Translations under genes and position numbers: made by a program
In this document: positions 62,552 to 64,000 of the stretch, piece by piece
Layout: every line of letters begins with the position of its first letter
Position numbering within the stretch: position 1 is the stretch's first letter
Assembly (NCBI GenBank): GCA_017962845.1
Contig: JAGCUN010000026.1
Coordinates: forward strand, 17,056-81,055
Direction of reading: 5' to 3'
Length of the DNA stretch: 64,000 nucleotides
Source: Bacteroidales bacterium
GTDB lineage: Bacteria > Bacteroidota > Bacteroidia > Bacteroidales > WCHB1-69
The notes under the pieces: model-generated
Told to the model about the DNA's origin: nothing
Database searches by the model: none
The model's input: the letters and a program-made list of their open reading frames with translations, nothing else

Positions 62552-64000
62552 ATGAACAACGCGAATTACATTTTCAGAGAACCGAAAAACGAACCCGTTT
62601 ACAGCTACGCTCCCGGCACGCCCGAACGCGCAGCCCTCAAAGCCGAACTCGACCGCCAGTACAAGAAGGTGGTGGAAATCCCGCTGATCATCAATGGTAA
62701 GGATGTGAAGACCGGTGATATGGGCACCGTGGTGATGCCGACGGAACACGGCCACGTTCTCGCTAAATATCACAAAGTCAACAAGGAATGTGTGCAGATG
62801 GCTATTGATGCCGCTATGGCCGCCCGCGAGAAATGGGAGAGCATGCCGTGGATTCAGCGCGCTTCCATCATGATGAAGGCCGCCGAGCTGCTCGCCACCA
62901 AATGGCGCTATGTGCTCAATGCCGCCACCATGTTAGGCCAGGGCAAGAGCCCCATGCAGGCCGAGATCGACTGTCCCTGCGAGGCCATCGACTTCCTCCG
63001 TTTCAACACCTACTTCGCTTCCAAGATTTACAGCGAGCAGCCCATCTCCGACCACACCATGCTCGACCGCAACGAGTACCGTGGTATGGAAGGTTTTGTG
63101 TATGCCATCACTCCTTTCAACTTCACCTCTATCGCTTTGAACCTCAACGTGGCCCCCGCACTGATGGGTAATGTCACCATCTGGAAACCGTCCACCACGG
63201 CTATCCTTTCCAACTACTATATTATGCGCCTGCTCCAGGAAGCCGGTCTTCCCGACGGCGTCATCAACTTCTTGCCCGGCAGCGGCTCCGTCATCAGCGA
63301 GGTGGCCTTCAAGTCGCCGCACTTGGCAGGTATCCACTTCACCGGCAGCACCTCCACCTTCAAGAGCTTCTGGAAACTGATAGGTCAGAACATCGACACC
63401 TACAGAACCTATCCGAAGATCGTGGGTGAGACCGGTGGCAAGGACTTCATCTTCGCTCACAAGACCGCTCCGGCCCGCGAGCTGGCCGTGGCTATCCTGC
63501 GTGGTGCTTTCGAGTACCAAGGTCAGAAGTGCTCCGCCGCTTCCCGCGCTTACGTTCCGAAATCTCTGTGGCCTAAGACCTTGAAACACATTCAGGAGAT
63601 GATGAAGACCGTGAAGATGGGCGACGGCCGCGACTTCGGCAACCTCATCAACGCAGTCATCGACGAAAAATCTTTCGACAATATCAAGGGTTATATCGAC
63701 CGCGCCAAGAAATCGAAGAACGCTGAGATCGTGCTGGGCGGCAAGTGCGACAAGAGCGTGGGTTACTTTGTGGAGCCCACCATCATCGTGGCCAACACCC
63801 CCGACTACGAGTCCATCCGCGAGGAGATCTTCGGACCCGTCATCACCGTTTATGTATATCCCGATGCACAGTTCGAGAAGACCCTCAAGCTTTGCGACGA
63901 GACCTCTCCGTACGCACTCACCGGCTCCATCTTCGCCACCGACCGTTATGCCATCGAGACGGCCGAGCAGATGCTCCGTCACAGCGCCGGCAACTTCTAC
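62552..64000 (+). CDS. pruA: L-glutamate gamma-semialdehyde dehydrogenase, partial
   Basis: Oxidises glutamate semialdehyde (from proline or ornithine) to glutamate with NAD. The first 483 codons are present; the 3' end is cut by the window edge (the full enzyme is about 540 residues). The Rossmann part has ITPFNFTSIALN and HFTGSTSTF; the general base region is GETGGKDFIF and the nucleophile Cys327 in YQGQKCSAASR. An enzyme of proline/ornithine use fits the amino-acid-fermenting profile. No proline dehydrogenase is next to it in the visible part. Confidence 0.95.
   Translation, partial: MNNANYIFREPKNEPVYSYAPGTPERAALKAELDRQYKKVVEIPLIINGKDVKTGDMGTVVMPTEHGHVLAKYHKVNKECVQMAIDAAMAAREKWESMPWIQRASIMMKAAELLATKWRYVLNAATMLGQGKSPMQAEIDCPCEAIDFLRFNTYFASKIYSEQPISDHTMLDRNEYRGMEGFVYAITPFNFTSIALNLNVAPALMGNVTIWKPSTTAILSNYYIMRLLQEAGLPDGVINFLPGSGSVISEVAFKSPHLAGIHFTGSTSTFKSFWKLIGQNIDTYRTYPKIVGETGGKDFIFAHKTAPARELAVAILRGAFEYQGQKCSAASRAYVPKSLWPKTLKHIQEMMKTVKMGDGRDFGNLINAVIDEKSFDNIKGYIDRAKKSKNAEIVLGGKCDKSVGYFVEPTIIVANTPDYESIREEIFGPVITVYVYPDAQFEKTLKLCDETSPYALTGSIFATDRYAIETAEQMLRHSAGNFY

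Overview
The window is a gene-dense chromosomal segment of a member of the Bacteroidota, most likely an uncultured, anaerobic, amino-acid-fermenting member of the order Bacteroidales. Four things support this. About two dozen transcription units are preceded by the Bacteroidota -7 element TAnnTTTGC, and there are no clear Shine-Dalgarno sequences. Three secreted proteins end in, or run into, the gliding-motility-associated (type B) sorting domain of the type IX secretion system (T9SS), and PorE-like and GldA-like genes are present. Families typical of the phylum occur: TonB-dependent receptor with carboxypeptidase-like domain, DUF4249, DUF4290, FISUMP and DUF4143. The oxygen defence seen is a reverse rubrerythrin. 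I see no rRNA, CRISPR, prophage, integrase or insertion sequence. The genus cannot be told from the sequence alone. Layout: 1-8.4 kb holds a left-truncated T9SS cargo gene (-), an ADP-forming acetate-CoA ligase (-), a second T9SS cargo with CUB and FnIII repeats (+) and prmC (-). 8.6-13.3 kb (+) holds a lipoprotein esterase, an 8-bp tandem repeat with 64-bp higher-order structure, a lipoprotein whose von Willebrand A (vWA) motifs appear in permuted order, lysine 2,3-aminomutase (kamA) and tRNA-Val. 13.3-24.5 kb holds reverse rubrerythrin (-), the SRP RNA, a five-gene operon (threonylcarbamoyl-AMP synthase, flippase, methyltransferase, tandem PAP2 phosphatase-FISUMP fusion, unknown secreted protein), a zapB-like/zapA/6S RNA/rny cluster and a glycosyltransferase (-). 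24.5-33 kb (+) holds a candidate small gene, a DUF4143 ATPase behind three 33-bp repeats, a TrmH-family methyltransferase, a TonB-dependent receptor, a lytic transglycosylase and uvrA. 33-52.1 kb is one long minus-strand run: DUF4249 lipoprotein, T9SS cargo, ABC permease/ATPase with a DUF4290 gene, KamB-like P-loop protein, mreB, efflux adaptor and TolC-like protein, CPBP protease, PorE-like, GldA-like, LptF/LptG-type permease, a Cys/His-rich membrane protein and an S9 peptidase. 52.2-64 kb holds murB and recJ (+), leuS (-), a hairpin-rich repetitive intergenic element, a FISUMP protein, M13 metallopeptidase and nadA (-), and pruA (+), which runs off the right edge. How the genes fit together: secreted or lipoprotein hydrolases (S9 and M13 peptidases, esterase, phosphatase), kamA, a KamB-like reactivase component, pruA and an ADP-forming acyl-CoA ligase fit a cell that degrades proteins and ferments amino acids, with ATP made from acyl-CoA. 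The T9SS cargo, PorE, TonB receptor, TolC and Lpt proteins form its outer-membrane and surface machinery. No single new multi-gene defence or mobile system is evident. The most unusual items are the permuted vWA lipoprotein, the 8x8 repeat, the candidate 30-codon gene, the 33-bp repeats and the PAP2-PAP2-FISUMP fusion.
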